The notes: a model not told the origin generated them from the letters alone. Counted from the first letter of the stretch, positions 28,556 to 39,551 are shown. The stretch: 64,000 nucleotides of DNA from Acinetobacter amyesii (GCF_002018365.1 NZ_MVKX01000004.1:186001-250000); one strand, 5' to 3'. A program made the numbers and translations.

Positions 28556-28666
28556 GCATAACTGCAAAAAATTGCGATGCAATTTCAAAACAATTACACA
28601 TAGATCTGCGCTTAATTACATAATTGCGTTAATATTTTATTTTTCAAGACCGCAAAAGAAAAAGAT

Positions 28667-30151
28667 ATGAGCTATTTATTGGCACTCGATCAAGGAACGA
28701 CTTCCAGTCGTGCGATCATTTTTAACGAACATGGACAAGTTCAAGCTACAGCTCAACGTGAAACCCATATTCAAACCCCACATTCGGGCTGGGTGGAGCA
28801 AGATGCTCAAGAAATTTGGAGTACCCAAATTGCTGTCGTGCAACAAGCGCTCGCTTCTGCTCGTATCCTTGCCAAAGATATCAAAGCCATTGGACTGACC
28901 AATCAACGTGAGACCACTGTGGTTTGGGATAAACGCACAGGTCAACCACTTGCTCCTGCAATTGTTTGGCAAGACCGTCGTGCAACCGAGTGGTGTGGGC
29001 AACTAACTCAACAAAACCTCAATGACCTCATTCACAAAAAGACCGGTTTACGTATCGACCCCTATTTTAGTGCTGGAAAATTGGTCTGGTTATTAGAACA
29101 CATTCAAGGTCTACGTGAACTCGCTGAGCAAGGTCATTTGGCTTTCGGCACAATTGATAGTTGGTTGGTGTGGAATCTAACACAAGGTGCAGAGCACGTG
29201 ATTGAAGCTAGCAATGCCTCACGAACCATGCTGATGAACTTACAGCAACAAGCTTGGGATGAAGAACTCTTAGAATTATTCGATATTCCTCTGTCGGTCC
29301 TTCCTAAAATCATTAGTTCAGATGAATATATTGCAGATACCGCGACAGGTTTACTTGGCGCAAACATTCCCATTACCGGCATTTTAGGTGATCAGCAATC
29401 TGCGTTATTTGGACAATCATGCTTTGACGCAGGAACAGCAAAAAATACCTATGGTACAGGCTGTTTCATGCTCTTCAACACCGGCACTGAAGTTCAATAT
29501 AGCCACAATAAATTACTATCAACCCTTGCATGGCAAGCTCAAGGTCAAACCCATTATGCACTAGAAGGCAGTGTGTTTATGGCTGGCGCAATCGTGCAAT
29601 GGCTAAGAGATGGTTTAGGGATTATTCAAAAAAGCAGTGATGTTGAAAAACTCGCATGCCAAGTGGAACATACCGATGGCGTGGTTTTGGTTCCAGCCTT
29701 TACTGGACTAGGTGCTCCGCATTGGGACAGTGATGCCCGCGCCCTCCTCTGTGGAATGTCACGAGGTACCAATAAATCCCACATAGCTCGTGCCGCCCTA
29801 GAGGCCATTGCCTTTCAAGTGTCTGATGTATTAACCGCCATGCAGTCCGACCTGTCTAGTCCACTTAAAGAACTCCGGGTCGATGGCGGTGCCAGTAGCA
29901 ATGATATGCTGATGCAATTTCAGGCCGATATTTTAAATGTGCCTGTACTGCGTCCTAAACTTTTAGAATCAACTGCATGGGGTGCTGCCGCGATGGCTGG
30001 ACTCAAAGCGGGTGTGTTTTCAAATCTCGATGAAATTGCTGCATCATGGCAATTAGAACGTGCTTTTGAACCAAAAATGAATGCTGATCAACGTGAATTT
30101 CATTTGGCTCAGTGGCAATCTGCACTCAAACGGGCGCGCTCGGACCTTTAA
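28667..30151 (+). CDS. glpK: Glycerol kinase
   Basis: The 494-aa product has the full FGGY kinase length. The N-terminal phosphate loop DQGTTSSRAIIF, the glycerol-site motif TNQRETTVVWD and the C-terminal DGGASSNDMLMQFQAD are all present. It makes sn-glycerol 3-phosphate from glycerol and ATP in the cytoplasm. No glpF or glpD lies beside it in this window. It stands alone, with a terminator shared with emrB. Confidence 0.96.
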   Translation: MSYLLALDQGTTSSRAIIFNEHGQVQATAQRETHIQTPHSGWVEQDAQEIWSTQIAVVQQALASARILAKDIKAIGLTNQRETTVVWDKRTGQPLAPAIVWQDRRATEWCGQLTQQNLNDLIHKKTGLRIDPYFSAGKLVWLLEHIQGLRELAEQGHLAFGTIDSWLVWNLTQGAEHVIEASNASRTMLMNLQQQAWDEELLELFDIPLSVLPKIISSDEYIADTATGLLGANIPITGILGDQQSALFGQSCFDAGTAKNTYGTGCFMLFNTGTEVQYSHNKLLSTLAWQAQGQTHYALEGSVFMAGAIVQWLRDGLGIIQKSSDVEKLACQVEHTDGVVLVPAFTGLGAPHWDSDARALLCGMSRGTNKSHIARAALEAIAFQVSDVLTAMQSDLSSPLKELRVDGGASSNDMLMQFQADILNVPVLRPKLLESTAWGAAAMAGLKAGVFSNLDEIAASWQLERAFEPKMNADQREFHLAQWQSALKRARSDL

Positions 30152-30177
30152 TTTTTCTAATCCACGCAGTATGCAAT

Positions 30178-30207
30178 AAAAAACCGCTCGAATGAGCGGT
30201 TTTTTAT
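30178..30207. terminator. Bidirectional terminator between glpK and emrB
   Basis: Stem ACCGCTC/GAGCGGT with a 4-base loop and A/T runs on both sides. Confidence 0.9.
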
Positions 30208-30219
30208 ACTTGATGTTAT

Positions 30220-31746
30220 TTAGTGTACATGACTGCCACCCACACCTGCTTTAGGTCGCGGACAGAGCCAAATGATCAGTGCAGCGAATATAAAGACACC
30301 CGCCAAGACTAAAAACACATGATTGGCTGAAAGCGTTAAGGCTTCTTTATCCACCAAACTGGAGATATATCCCAAAGCAGCTTCTGAACTCATTCCATTA
30401 TTCACCAAGGTGTTTTGTACCTCAGTAACATGTAAATTACTGACCATTTCACTGCGTGCGACTTTGGTGTGATCATCCCAAATGGTTACTGCAATCGACG
30501 CTCCAATCGCCCCAGCCATGGTTCTTAAGAAGTTCATCAGACCTGCCGCAGATGCCATATCTTGTGGCAATACCGATGCCAAGGCCATATTGGACAAAGG
30601 AATAAAGAAAAATGGCACGGCAAAACCTTGTAATATTTGCGGCAAAGCCAAAGCCATAAAGTCTGCATCCGTTGTCCAAAAGGCGCGCATAAGGGTTACA
30701 CCACCCAAGATACTTAAACCAAAACTCGCCAAAGCACGTTGATCGTATTTGGTTGCAAGCTTCGCAACAATTGGCGACATGGTCAAACTACCGACGCCCA
30801 TCGTTGCAGTGAGATAACCTGCCCACGTTGCGGTATAGCCCAAGTTGATTTGTAACCACTGCGGAATCAGGACAATACTGCCAAAGAAGGCACCAAAACC
30901 AAAGGCCAAAGCCAAGACAGAAATGGTAAAACTTCGGTACTTAAACAGCAGTATATTTACCACAGGATGCCGCTCAGTCAGCTCCCAAATCGTGAAAATA
31001 ATCAGCCCAACAAATGCCGTCAGTGCCAGTACTACAATAAATGGATTATTAAACCAATCTCGTTCATGGCCTAAGTCCAACATCAATTGCAAGGCACCGA
31101 TCCACAACACCAACAGCAGCAAACCACCGCGGTCAATTTTCAATTTCTGTGTTGGAGTTTCAGCCGTTTTTAGTAAGCGCATCGCTGCGATAGCACAACC
31201 GATCCCGACAGGAATATTGATAAAGAAAATCCAATGCCAAGATAAATTATCACTGATCGTACCACCCAAAATTGGACCTAAAATGGGGCCAACCACAGTG
31301 GTCATTGCCCACATCCCCATGGCTTGCGATTGCTTTTCAGGAGGAAAAATGCGCATTAACAACGTTTGGCTCAGTGGCATAATCGGGCCACCAAACAAGC
31401 CTTGCCCAATTCGGCAAAACACTAACATTTCCAAACTGGTCGATAAACCACACAGTATTGAAAATACCGTAAAGCCAAACAAGCTGATCACAAAAACTCG
31501 TACAGAACCAAAGCGCCCAGCGAGCCAACCGGTTAATGGCACACAAATCGCTTCTGCCACGGCATAGGAAGTAATGACCCATGTCCCTTGGGATGCCGAT
31601 ACTGCAAGGCTACCGGTAATATGCGGCACTGATACATTGGCAATGGTCATGTCGAGCACAACCATAAAGTTTGCCAATGCCAAGACCAAGGCAGCGAGAA
31701 TCAGACGACCACCTTTCAGGTCAGTCATTTGCATTTGCTGATTCAT
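30220..31746 (-). CDS. emrB: EmrB-type drug efflux transporter (MFS, DHA2 family)
   Basis: I start at ATG 31746 (508 aa), 6 bases after emrA stops; a TTG at 31752 is a poor choice. About 14 membrane segments are seen, with DHA2 motifs DMTIANVSVPHI (segment 1), GWLAGRFGSVRVF (motif A) and GPILGPILGG (motif C, antiporter signature). It pairs with the membrane-fusion protein EmrA and an outer-membrane channel to export hydrophobic toxic compounds using the proton gradient. Confidence 0.93.
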   Translation of the reverse strand: MNQQMQMTDLKGGRLILAALVLALANFMVVLDMTIANVSVPHITGSLAVSASQGTWVITSYAVAEAICVPLTGWLAGRFGSVRVFVISLFGFTVFSILCGLSTSLEMLVFCRIGQGLFGGPIMPLSQTLLMRIFPPEKQSQAMGMWAMTTVVGPILGPILGGTISDNLSWHWIFFINIPVGIGCAIAAMRLLKTAETPTQKLKIDRGGLLLLVLWIGALQLMLDLGHERDWFNNPFIVVLALTAFVGLIIFTIWELTERHPVVNILLFKYRSFTISVLALAFGFGAFFGSIVLIPQWLQINLGYTATWAGYLTATMGVGSLTMSPIVAKLATKYDQRALASFGLSILGGVTLMRAFWTTDADFMALALPQILQGFAVPFFFIPLSNMALASVLPQDMASAAGLMNFLRTMAGAIGASIAVTIWDDHTKVARSEMVSNLHVTEVQNTLVNNGMSSEAALGYISSLVDKEALTLSANHVFLVLAGVFIFAALIIWLCPRPKAGVGGSHVH

Positions 31747-31752
31747 AGGCAA

Positions 31753-32904
31753 TTACTTCGATTTCAGGTCAATCGTCGCTTCCATAGACAGCCCCACACG
31801 GAGTGGGTGTTCTGCCAACTCTTTTGGATCTAAACGTATCCTCACAGGTAAACGCTGAACCACTTTAATCCAGTTTCCTGTGGCATTTTGTGCAGGAATC
31901 AAAGCAAATGCTGAACCTGTGCCACCAGAAAAACCGGTCACTGTGCCATTAAATTTAACTTTATCGCCATACAGATCAGACGTCAGTTCAACTTTTTGAC
32001 CCGCTTGCACCCCTGCCAATTGACTTTCTTTAAAGTTAGCATCGACATATAACTGAGAGACTGGAACTACCATCATTAATGACGTTCCCGGTGCAATGCG
32101 TTGCCCAACTTGAATATTGCGACGTGTCACCACACCATCAAAGGGTGCTTTGATTTGTGTACGTTCTAAGTCCAACTGAGCTTGTTGTAGACGTGCTTGC
32201 GCAACTAAAACATCTGGGGTTGAGTTTTCATTGCTGTCTTGAATTAATGCATCATTTGCGGCTTTATTACTTTGTGCCGCTTTTTGACTGGATTTGGCTT
32301 GAGCAAGTCCTGCTTGGGCCACATCAAAACTGGCTTTAGCGGTATTCACAGCACTTTGCGCTGTGCTTAATTCTTCTTTAGAAATCGCACCAGAAGCTGC
32401 CAATTGTTGACGACGTTGTAATTCATCTTGTGCTTTATTCAGATCGGCTTGTGCCTTCGCCACTTGTGCGCTTGCACTATGAATTGCATCATCACTGACA
32501 AAGATTTGCGAGTTTAAAGAACTACTATTCGCCGCAGTTTGTTTGTATTGGCGTTTCGCCTTGAGCAATTCAGCCTGTGCCTGAGCTAAGGCAATTTCAG
32601 CATCACGAGCATCAATGCGAACAAGCACATCGCCTTTTTTCACTTGCTGCGTATCACTCACCAAAACATCTGCCACTTGCCCCGTAACCATTGAGGTAAT
32701 CGACGCTGTTTCTGCACCGACATAGGCATTATCGGTACTGACGGAATGATTTAGAAATATTGACCAAATCAAATACATCACCAAAGCAATCACGATCAAT
32801 ATAGCCACTATACCAAGGCTTTTTTTTCTGCGTGCTTTTAGTTCCTGATCGGTGGGCTGCTCTGTAGATGGAGTTTCTGGCAGGTTACTAACGGTATCTG
32901 TCAT
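31753..32904 (-). CDS. emrA: EmrA-type membrane-fusion protein
   Basis: The 383-aa product has a short cytoplasmic tail and one membrane helix at about 33-52. A biotinyl-lipoyl-like half follows (VLVRIDARDAEIALA), then a long Ala/Gln-rich coiled-coil hairpin (about 95-210), the second lipoyl half (IKAPFDGVVTRRNIQVGQ) and a beta-barrel domain. This is the HlyD/EmrA layout. It forms a two-gene operon with emrB. No regulator gene such as emrR lies next to it. Confidence 0.93.
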   Translation of the reverse strand: MTDTVSNLPETPSTEQPTDQELKARRKKSLGIVAILIVIALVMYLIWSIFLNHSVSTDNAYVGAETASITSMVTGQVADVLVSDTQQVKKGDVLVRIDARDAEIALAQAQAELLKAKRQYKQTAANSSSLNSQIFVSDDAIHSASAQVAKAQADLNKAQDELQRRQQLAASGAISKEELSTAQSAVNTAKASFDVAQAGLAQAKSSQKAAQSNKAANDALIQDSNENSTPDVLVAQARLQQAQLDLERTQIKAPFDGVVTRRNIQVGQRIAPGTSLMMVVPVSQLYVDANFKESQLAGVQAGQKVELTSDLYGDKVKFNGTVTGFSGGTGSAFALIPAQNATGNWIKVVQRLPVRIRLDPKELAEHPLRVGLSMEATIDLKSK

Positions 32905-33166
32905 AGATTTGTCCTAAATCTAGCAGACTTGGTCATGGCATCATGAGCTTTGCAAAGCATGTCGACTTTGCTGTCAGATAATGGTGTCGTGAGAAAGTCT
33001 ATCTTCTTCAATTTTCCGGCATTTTAAAGCTAAAAAATCATATTCTGAGAATAGAAAATGTAACTCGTCAGTCTTTTTTTCGTCGGCAACAGGATAAAAT
33101 CATGCCCTGCTGCCAATACTGGACTTTATTTTTTCATCATTTTGAATGTGTTAACTTAAAAATGGC

Positions 33167-33664
33167 TTAATAGGCATACGATGCAATCGCTGTTGCAATC
33201 GCTTTACCTTCATCATTGATCATGGTCATACGCATGGTGCAGCCCTTACGACCTAAACGTAAGGTTTCAGCTCGTGCAACAAAATACTGCCCACGTCCCG
33301 GCGCCAAATAATCCACACGCATATCGACAGTGGCTAAGCGAGACACCTTTTTGCTGGTTTCAGCCATATCTTCTACAGACGCTTTTTTATATAGCTCTGC
33401 CATTGCAGAGATACCACCGATACTGTCGAGTAAGGTTGCCGCGACACCACCATGTAAAATTTGGAATGCGACATTTCCAATTAAATTACTGGCCATATCC
33501 ACACGTGCTTCGATCTGACCATCAATCACCGTCATTTTCATGGCATTGTGTACAAAAAATGGGGAGCTGTTAAATGCTTGAGCAATGTTATTTAATAAAG
33601 TATCGATTTCAATCTTCGAGTTTAGGTCAATATTACCGGTCCAACTCTTATTTACATCTGTCAT
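33167..33664 (-). CDS. Hotdog-fold thioesterase (PaaI/YigI type)
   Basis: The 165-aa product has a hotdog fold with the family motif LHGGVAATLLDSIGG, where HGG and the following Asp match the acyl-CoA thioesterase active region, and a C-terminal half with KGCTMRMTMINDEGKAIA. It probably hydrolyses acyl-CoA esters of unknown chain type. It is a single gene, divergent from hemB. Confidence 0.82.
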   Translation of the reverse strand: MTDVNKSWTGNIDLNSKIEIDTLLNNIAQAFNSSPFFVHNAMKMTVIDGQIEARVDMASNLIGNVAFQILHGGVAATLLDSIGGISAMAELYKKASVEDMAETSKKVSRLATVDMRVDYLAPGRGQYFVARAETLRLGRKGCTMRMTMINDEGKAIATAIASYAY

Positions 33665-33693
33665 AGCCTACTCGAATCGCTGTCATTGAATAA

Positions 33694-34785
<1,092 letters not shown>

Positions 34786-34790
34786 TTCGC

Positions 34791-34830
34791 AAAGCCTTCC
34801 TGTAATGGTGACATTCAGGAAGGCTTTTTT
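34791..34830 (+). terminator. Terminator after hemB
   Basis: 12-bp stem AAAGCCTTCCTG/CAGGAAGGCTTT with a 13-base loop, then T. Confidence 0.85.
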
Positions 34831-34922
34831 ATATCTGTAAAATTTTAAAAACAGTCATGGACGAAAAACTTCGGCGTTGCTGAAGTTTAGATCAAACTCA
34901 TACATTCATTGGTTAAAAGAAC

Positions 34923-36047
34923 ATGAATATTGCCATTATTGGGGCGGGTGTTAGTGGTTTACTCACCGCATTGGAATTGGTTGAACGTGGTTGTACGGTG
35001 ACAATTTTCGACCAACAACGCACAGGTTCCGCCGCATCATGGGCTGGCGGTGGCATCCTCTCCCCGATGTATCCTTGGCGCTATCCCAATGAAGTCAATG
35101 CGCTTGCACGTTATGGCAAGCAGAGCTACCAAAAATGGAATGAAAAATTAAAACCTATGACTGGGATTGATTTTGAAATTCATGAAACTGGCATGCTGAT
35201 TTTTGATGAAGATGATTTTGAAATCGGCTTGGATTATGCCCGTTTGCATCAAGACCCTATGCAACAGGCGGATTATTTACAATCCGAGCAAATTGAGCAG
35301 ATTAATCCTCACATTTCAGCACGCTTTGCACATGGCATTTATTTTTCGCAATTAGCCAACATCCGTAATCCGCGACTTTTGCAGTCATTAACGGCTTATT
35401 TACAGCAGCATCCCAAAGTTCAGATTTATGAACATTGCCCGATCCGCCAATTAAACCGTTCGGACAATCGTATCCAGTCCATCACCACCGCAGATGGCAA
35501 ACAACATACAGCTGATCAATTCGTTATTGCCACGGGCGCTTGGTCAGCCGCATGGAGTGAACAACTAGACATTGAGATACCAGTACAACCCGTACAAGGA
35601 CAAATGCTTCTCTTTAAAACCCCGCAGAATTGGTTACCGACCATGTGCATGAATAAAGTCATGTACTTAATTCCACGCCAAGATGGTCATGTTGTTTGCG
35701 GCTCAAGTATGCGCCAATGTGGCTTTGATACTCAGACCACAGATGCAACCTTGCGGCATATTCAAGAATCTTGCTTTGACATGGTGCCAGAGCTTGCCAA
35801 CTTTCCAATTGTGAAGTCTTGGGCTGGCTTGCGTCCATCTTCCCCTGAAGGGATTCCGTATATTGGGCAGATGCCAAATTTCGACAATCTTTGGGCAAAC
35901 TTTGGGCATTTTAGAAATGGTTTATGCATGGGACCAGCTTCAGCTCAGTTATTGGCTGAACTAATGACTGGGGAAACACCTTCATTCAATGCAGACAACT
36001 ATAGTCCAACTCGCCTATTTCAAGATGCATTGTTAAGCGTCGAATAA
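34923..36047 (+). CDS. thiO: FAD-dependent glycine oxidase ThiO-like
   Basis: The 374-aa DAO-family flavoprotein has an N-terminal FAD site MNIAIIGAGVSGLLTALELV, the SAASWAGGGILSPMYPW segment typical of ThiO, and a C-terminal WAGLRPSSPEGIPYIG block. ThiO makes iminoglycine for thiazole synthesis. No thiG or thiS is beside it in the window. A general D-amino acid or glycine oxidase role cannot be excluded. Confidence 0.85.
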   Translation: MNIAIIGAGVSGLLTALELVERGCTVTIFDQQRTGSAASWAGGGILSPMYPWRYPNEVNALARYGKQSYQKWNEKLKPMTGIDFEIHETGMLIFDEDDFEIGLDYARLHQDPMQQADYLQSEQIEQINPHISARFAHGIYFSQLANIRNPRLLQSLTAYLQQHPKVQIYEHCPIRQLNRSDNRIQSITTADGKQHTADQFVIATGAWSAAWSEQLDIEIPVQPVQGQMLLFKTPQNWLPTMCMNKVMYLIPRQDGHVVCGSSMRQCGFDTQTTDATLRHIQESCFDMVPELANFPIVKSWAGLRPSSPEGIPYIGQMPNFDNLWANFGHFRNGLCMGPASAQLLAELMTGETPSFNADNYSPTRLFQDALLSVE

Positions 36048-36068
36048 TGGTCAATACGTCAAATTCAA

Positions 36069-37007
36069 CTAAGCCAATAAATCCTGTAAGGCTTCTTTTA
36101 ACGTCGGAAATTTAAACTCAAAGCCTTGCTGTAATAATGCGGCCGGCTGAACCAGTTGACCATTTAAAATTAATTGCGATTGCTCACCCAATAAAATTTT
36201 AAAAACAATTGCAGGCACATTGAGCCATGGCTTTTTGGCTAATTGACGTGCTGCAATCTGCGCAAACTGAGCCTGCGTCGATTTTTCCGGTGCAACTAAA
36301 TTATAAATATGCGGATCGATTGGCGTGGGTTCAAGCAATGCATGTTTTTTCTCTGCTTGTTTCATTAAAAACAGCATACTTCGGATCACATCTTGTATGT
36401 GTATCCACACAAATGGCTGCCGACCGGAACCTATTTTGTTGACCAAATTGAACTGAATAGGTCGCAACATTTGCGGTAAGATCCCACCACCTTCAGCCAA
36501 GACCACACCTAGTCGTGTGATGATGGTATTTTGTTCAGGAAATTGGCGTGTGACTTGCTCCCAACGTTGGCATAGCTCTGACATAAAAATGGCTTGTGGT
36601 GCAGCATTTTCATCGCACACCTTTGTCCATTGTTCTTCAATATCAATGCCATAGTAGCCAACAGCTGAACCTGAAATAATGCATTTCGGAAAAATTTTAC
36701 GTTTACGTAAGTATTGATACAGTACTTCCGTGGTTTTGACCCGACTTTCTAATAATTGCTGTTTACGTGTTTCTGTCCAGCGCCCTTTCCCGATACTTTC
36801 ACCTGCAAGATTAATCACATAATCAATTCGGTCATGAGGAATTTGATCGAGCTGCTGTACCCAAGTTAAATTTGGCGATTTAGAAATACGCCCAGCCTTA
36901 CGACTGAGCCCAATCACTTTATAATCCGCAGCTAAAAGTGTCTTGATGAGATGTGTGCCAATAAAACCGCTGCCACCCGTCAGCAGTACTGTGGGCTGAT
37001 GCATCAT
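36069..37007 (-). CDS. TIGR01777-family NAD-dependent epimerase-like protein (YfcH type)
   Basis: The 312-aa short-chain dehydrogenase-like protein has the nucleotide site VLLTGGSGFIGTHLIKTLL at its N-terminus, the INLAGESIGKGRWTE family signature, and a C-terminal DUF1731 segment (ALLQQGFEFKFPTLKEAL). The reaction is unknown. Convergent with thiO, with stop codons 21 bases apart. Start ATG 37007 is followed directly by a second ATG. Confidence 0.88.
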   Translation of the reverse strand: MMHQPTVLLTGGSGFIGTHLIKTLLAADYKVIGLSRKAGRISKSPNLTWVQQLDQIPHDRIDYVINLAGESIGKGRWTETRKQQLLESRVKTTEVLYQYLRKRKIFPKCIISGSAVGYYGIDIEEQWTKVCDENAAPQAIFMSELCQRWEQVTRQFPEQNTIITRLGVVLAEGGGILPQMLRPIQFNLVNKIGSGRQPFVWIHIQDVIRSMLFLMKQAEKKHALLEPTPIDPHIYNLVAPEKSTQAQFAQIAARQLAKKPWLNVPAIVFKILLGEQSQLILNGQLVQPAALLQQGFEFKFPTLKEALQDLLA

Positions 37008-37071
37008 TTTTTTCTTATCTATATGAAATAATACTGTTATCTATAGAACAAGATCACCAGATGATCAAGCT

Positions 37072-37521
37072 TTATGCGCCAAACTTTTGAGCAGCCATCC
37101 GCTGTGCTTGCGGACCATAAAACCAATAGGTGATTAAATACAAAGGGATAGCCATCAGCAATAACATGATCACCATTAAACTCATAAACTGAGGATGTTG
37201 AACATAGAGCATTAAATTTTGCCAAATTTCAGGATCTTTCCTTGAAAAAATTGCGATACCCAAAAGTACAAAAGCAAAATTATATAACCAAAAAATCAGG
37301 CTAAAACCTAAGGTAAATTTTTTACGCTCTGCCTGTGTCGGTGCTCTCTGATTTTTATTTAAAAACCGAAATAAAACCACGATCATGGCAATCAGGTAGG
37401 GTACGACCGTTAAAATACCGCCTACACCCTGTGGCAATAATGCAGCGATCACACCGCAAATACAGGTCATGATTAAACAAATGAAAAAAAATAAGAAAAA
37501 ATAACGTGTTAAAGACACCAT
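37072..37521 (-). CDS. ABZJ_00895-type small membrane protein
   Basis: I start at ATG 37521 (149 aa); a GTG at 37548 is an alternative. Four hydrophobic segments are visible (RYFFLFFFICLIM, VVPYLIAMIVVLF, FSLIFWLYNFAF, LMVIMLLLMAIPLYL) with a basic loop after the second. It resembles a family annotated in Acinetobacter as ABZJ_00895 family, of unknown function. The gene lies between TIGR01777 and a long structured intergenic region. Confidence 0.72.
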   Translation of the reverse strand: MVSLTRYFFLFFFICLIMTCICGVIAALLPQGVGGILTVVPYLIAMIVVLFRFLNKNQRAPTQAERKKFTLGFSLIFWLYNFAFVLLGIAIFSRKDPEIWQNLMLYVQHPQFMSLMVIMLLLMAIPLYLITYWFYGPQAQRMAAQKFGA

Positions 37522-37610
37522 AACCCTAACCCAAGAAGAAGTTGACACCTAGTATAAAAAAAAATGCATTTTTTTTCATTTTCATGTCAACCAATCTGTA
37601 AACGGCTACG

Positions 37611-37790
37611 TTATATAGGGTACAAGGTCTGTAGCAACCGATGATTTGGACGGCATCCACAATGTTTCGGTGACCTTTTTAAAAGCAATAAGCTTCATTT
37701 TGAATTTAAGTATGAACAGCAGCCATCACTTAAATTTGAAATCGATTTTTTGACCGACGATTTCATCATCACTCGAATCGTCGGTCTTTT
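37611..37790 (+). ncRNA. Candidate structured small RNA with intrinsic terminators
   Basis: There is no open frame here, yet three ordered hairpins follow a -10-like TTATAT at 37611. Hairpin 1 is nested: AAGGTC/GACCTT (37624-37677) encloses ACCGA/TCGGT and TGGA/TCCA, and is followed by TTTTT. Hairpin 2 pairs AATTTAAGT/ACTTAAATT (37703-37736). Hairpin 3 pairs GACCGACGATT/AATCGTCGGTC (37752-37786), followed by TTTTATTTT, and looks like a terminator. No plus-strand gene precedes it, since the ABZJ_00895-type gene and the diguanylate cyclase gene are both on minus. I know no named RNA that fits. Confidence 0.5.
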
Positions 37791-37795
37791 ATTTT
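37752..37795 (+). terminator. Terminator on the plus strand with no plus-strand gene before it
   Basis: 11-bp stem GACCGACGATT/AATCGTCGGTC with a 13-base loop and a T-rich tail. It probably ends the candidate RNA starting near 37620. Confidence 0.75.
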
Positions 37796-37842
37796 GTGCC
37801 TCATGCATTAAGCAACGAATTTTATTTTTATATTCTACACCC

Positions 37843-37876
37843 AAAAAAAATCAGCCGATAAAAATATCGACTGATT
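37843..37876 (-). terminator. Terminator after the diguanylate cyclase gene
   Basis: 12-bp stem AATCAGTCGATA/TATCGGCTGATT (minus strand) with one mismatch, then eight T. Confidence 0.85.
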
Positions 37877-37922
37877 GAAAACTTGATGTGACTTTAAAAT
37901 AAGTCACAAGAGCAAATCCATG

Positions 37923-38867
37923 TTATGCAGCACAGTAGCGATTACGCCCCTGTCTTTTCGCTACATAGAGGTTTTTATCGACCTGATCCAAAAATTCCAT
38001 TCGATTATCTAGATCTGATGGAATAATGGTTTTTACCCCCATGCTAAGTGTGACGAGTTCTGACACCGCAGAGGCTTTATGCGGTAATCGTGCAGCACGC
38101 ACGGCATCCATAATTCTATCGGCCATCATTGCTGCTGCTGCCTCATTGGTCTCTGGTAAAATCCAAGCAAATTCCTCGCCACCAAAACGCGCGACTAAAT
38201 CACGAGGTCGTGTACAACAAGATTCCAAACTTTTGGCAATTTGACGCAGACAGGTATCCCCAATCACATGACCATTCAAGTCATTGTATTGCTTAAAATA
38301 ATCCAAATCGATCAGAATTAAACTCAGCGGCTTTTGCGTGCGTATGGCGTTCAACCATTCCCGTAGGTAAAAGTCATCAAACAAACGGCGATTGGCAATA
38401 CCGGTTAAGCCATCTTTATATGAGTATTCTTCGAGCTGACGCTGCAATTTTTGTAGCTGTTCTTCTTGTTTTTTGCGTTCGGAAATATCAAACATAAAGC
38501 CAACAAGACAATCTACATCACCGTTTGGTTTACGCACGACATGTACAACATCTCGTATCCAAAGAAATGAACCATCTTCTTTAAGTGCACGATAATCTGC
38601 TTCATGATCTATACCTGCCATCGACTGCGCGACACAAGTATTCACGACACGATCTCGATCTTCCTCATGCATACGCTCGGCCCAGTCTTGCACTGTACGC
38701 CAAGTATTTTGCTTCCAACCGAGTAACTTTTCAATTTGCGGTCCAATATAACTGAATGTTTTACTGTCCCAATCAATACACCAAGGAATGGCTAATGTAG
38801 ACTCTAATAAAGTCTTATACACCATACTATTTGCAAGTTTTTCTTCATCAAAAGGATTATTTGGCAT
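37923..38867 (-). CDS. PAS-GGDEF diguanylate cyclase
   Basis: I start at ATG 38867 (314 aa) behind CAGGAG. Residues 20-135 form a PAS/PAC sensor domain (IPWCIDWDSKTFSYIGPQ, then FMFDISERKKQEEQ). A short coiled coil links to the GGDEF domain (about 150-314). The active-site loop is GGEEF, and an inhibitory RxxD site (RPRD) lies five residues before it, so feedback control by c-di-GMP is expected. No membrane segment is present, so the signal is sensed in the cytoplasm. Confidence 0.93.
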   Translation of the reverse strand: MPNNPFDEEKLANSMVYKTLLESTLAIPWCIDWDSKTFSYIGPQIEKLLGWKQNTWRTVQDWAERMHEEDRDRVVNTCVAQSMAGIDHEADYRALKEDGSFLWIRDVVHVVRKPNGDVDCLVGFMFDISERKKQEEQLQKLQRQLEEYSYKDGLTGIANRRLFDDFYLREWLNAIRTQKPLSLILIDLDYFKQYNDLNGHVIGDTCLRQIAKSLESCCTRPRDLVARFGGEEFAWILPETNEAAAAMMADRIMDAVRAARLPHKASAVSELVTLSMGVKTIIPSDLDNRMEFLDQVDKNLYVAKRQGRNRYCAA

Positions 38868-39036
38868 GTTGCATCTCCTGCTACCCCAAATGCAGGTAAT
38901 ACACCTGCTGTACAACAATTGATCTATATACAAGATCAGAGCGACATTTTATATTCCTAGTTCTTGGTATTTTTTAGCCTAATTTCAAATCTCTGCTATT
39001 TGAAATGTGCAATCCATCAAAGAAAGAGTAATAACA

Positions 39037-39414
39037 ATGAACCAGCTCTGCTATTTTGAAATTCAAAGTTCCGATCCAAAGCGTGAAGTAGCCTTTTATT
39101 CTGCAGTTTTCGGTTGGACATTTACCCCAGTCGAAGGGCTGCCAATTCAGTACTTCCGTATTGAAACCCAAGGCATTCATGGTGGCCTGTTAGAACGCCC
39201 TGCTCAGATTCCACCGACGCACTGCGGCACCAATGCATTTACCTGTAGTTTTGAAGTTGAAAATTTCGACCAAATCTCTGAGAAAATTTTGGCGCAAAGT
39301 GGTCAAATTGCCATGGAAAAATTTGCGATCCCCGGTCAATGTTGGCAAGGCTATTTCTTAGACCCAGACCACAATACCTTTGGCCTTGTGCAAGTCGATC
39401 CAAATGCACAGTAA
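39037..39414 (+). CDS. VOC-family (glyoxalase/dioxygenase fold) protein
   Basis: The start is ATG 39037 behind AAAGAG, giving 125 aa. The product has a single VOC module: IQSSDPKREVAFYSAVFGWTF at the N-terminus and YFLDPDHNTFGLVQVD at the C-terminus. Members include metal enzymes and binding proteins, and no specific activity can be assigned. It lies alone between the diguanylate cyclase gene (divergent) and sbcD. Confidence 0.82.
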   Translation: MNQLCYFEIQSSDPKREVAFYSAVFGWTFTPVEGLPIQYFRIETQGIHGGLLERPAQIPPTHCGTNAFTCSFEVENFDQISEKILAQSGQIAMEKFAIPGQCWQGYFLDPDHNTFGLVQVDPNAQ

Positions 39415-39551
39415 ACACTTGGTTTTTGATTGGGGAGCTTCTACCTGTCGAGAACGACTTAGTTTGACGTATGAATGATTAATCGCCCTCGAAAACATGA
39501 CCATCTGTGATACTTTAGAGCCCAATCAATATTTTGATTTTTGGGGCTTGC

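Noticed and set aside
30845..31567. 240-aa open frame on the plus strand
   Set aside because: It lies wholly inside emrB on the opposite strand, is rich in Pro, Lys and Asn as expected of a mirror frame, and has no ribosome site.
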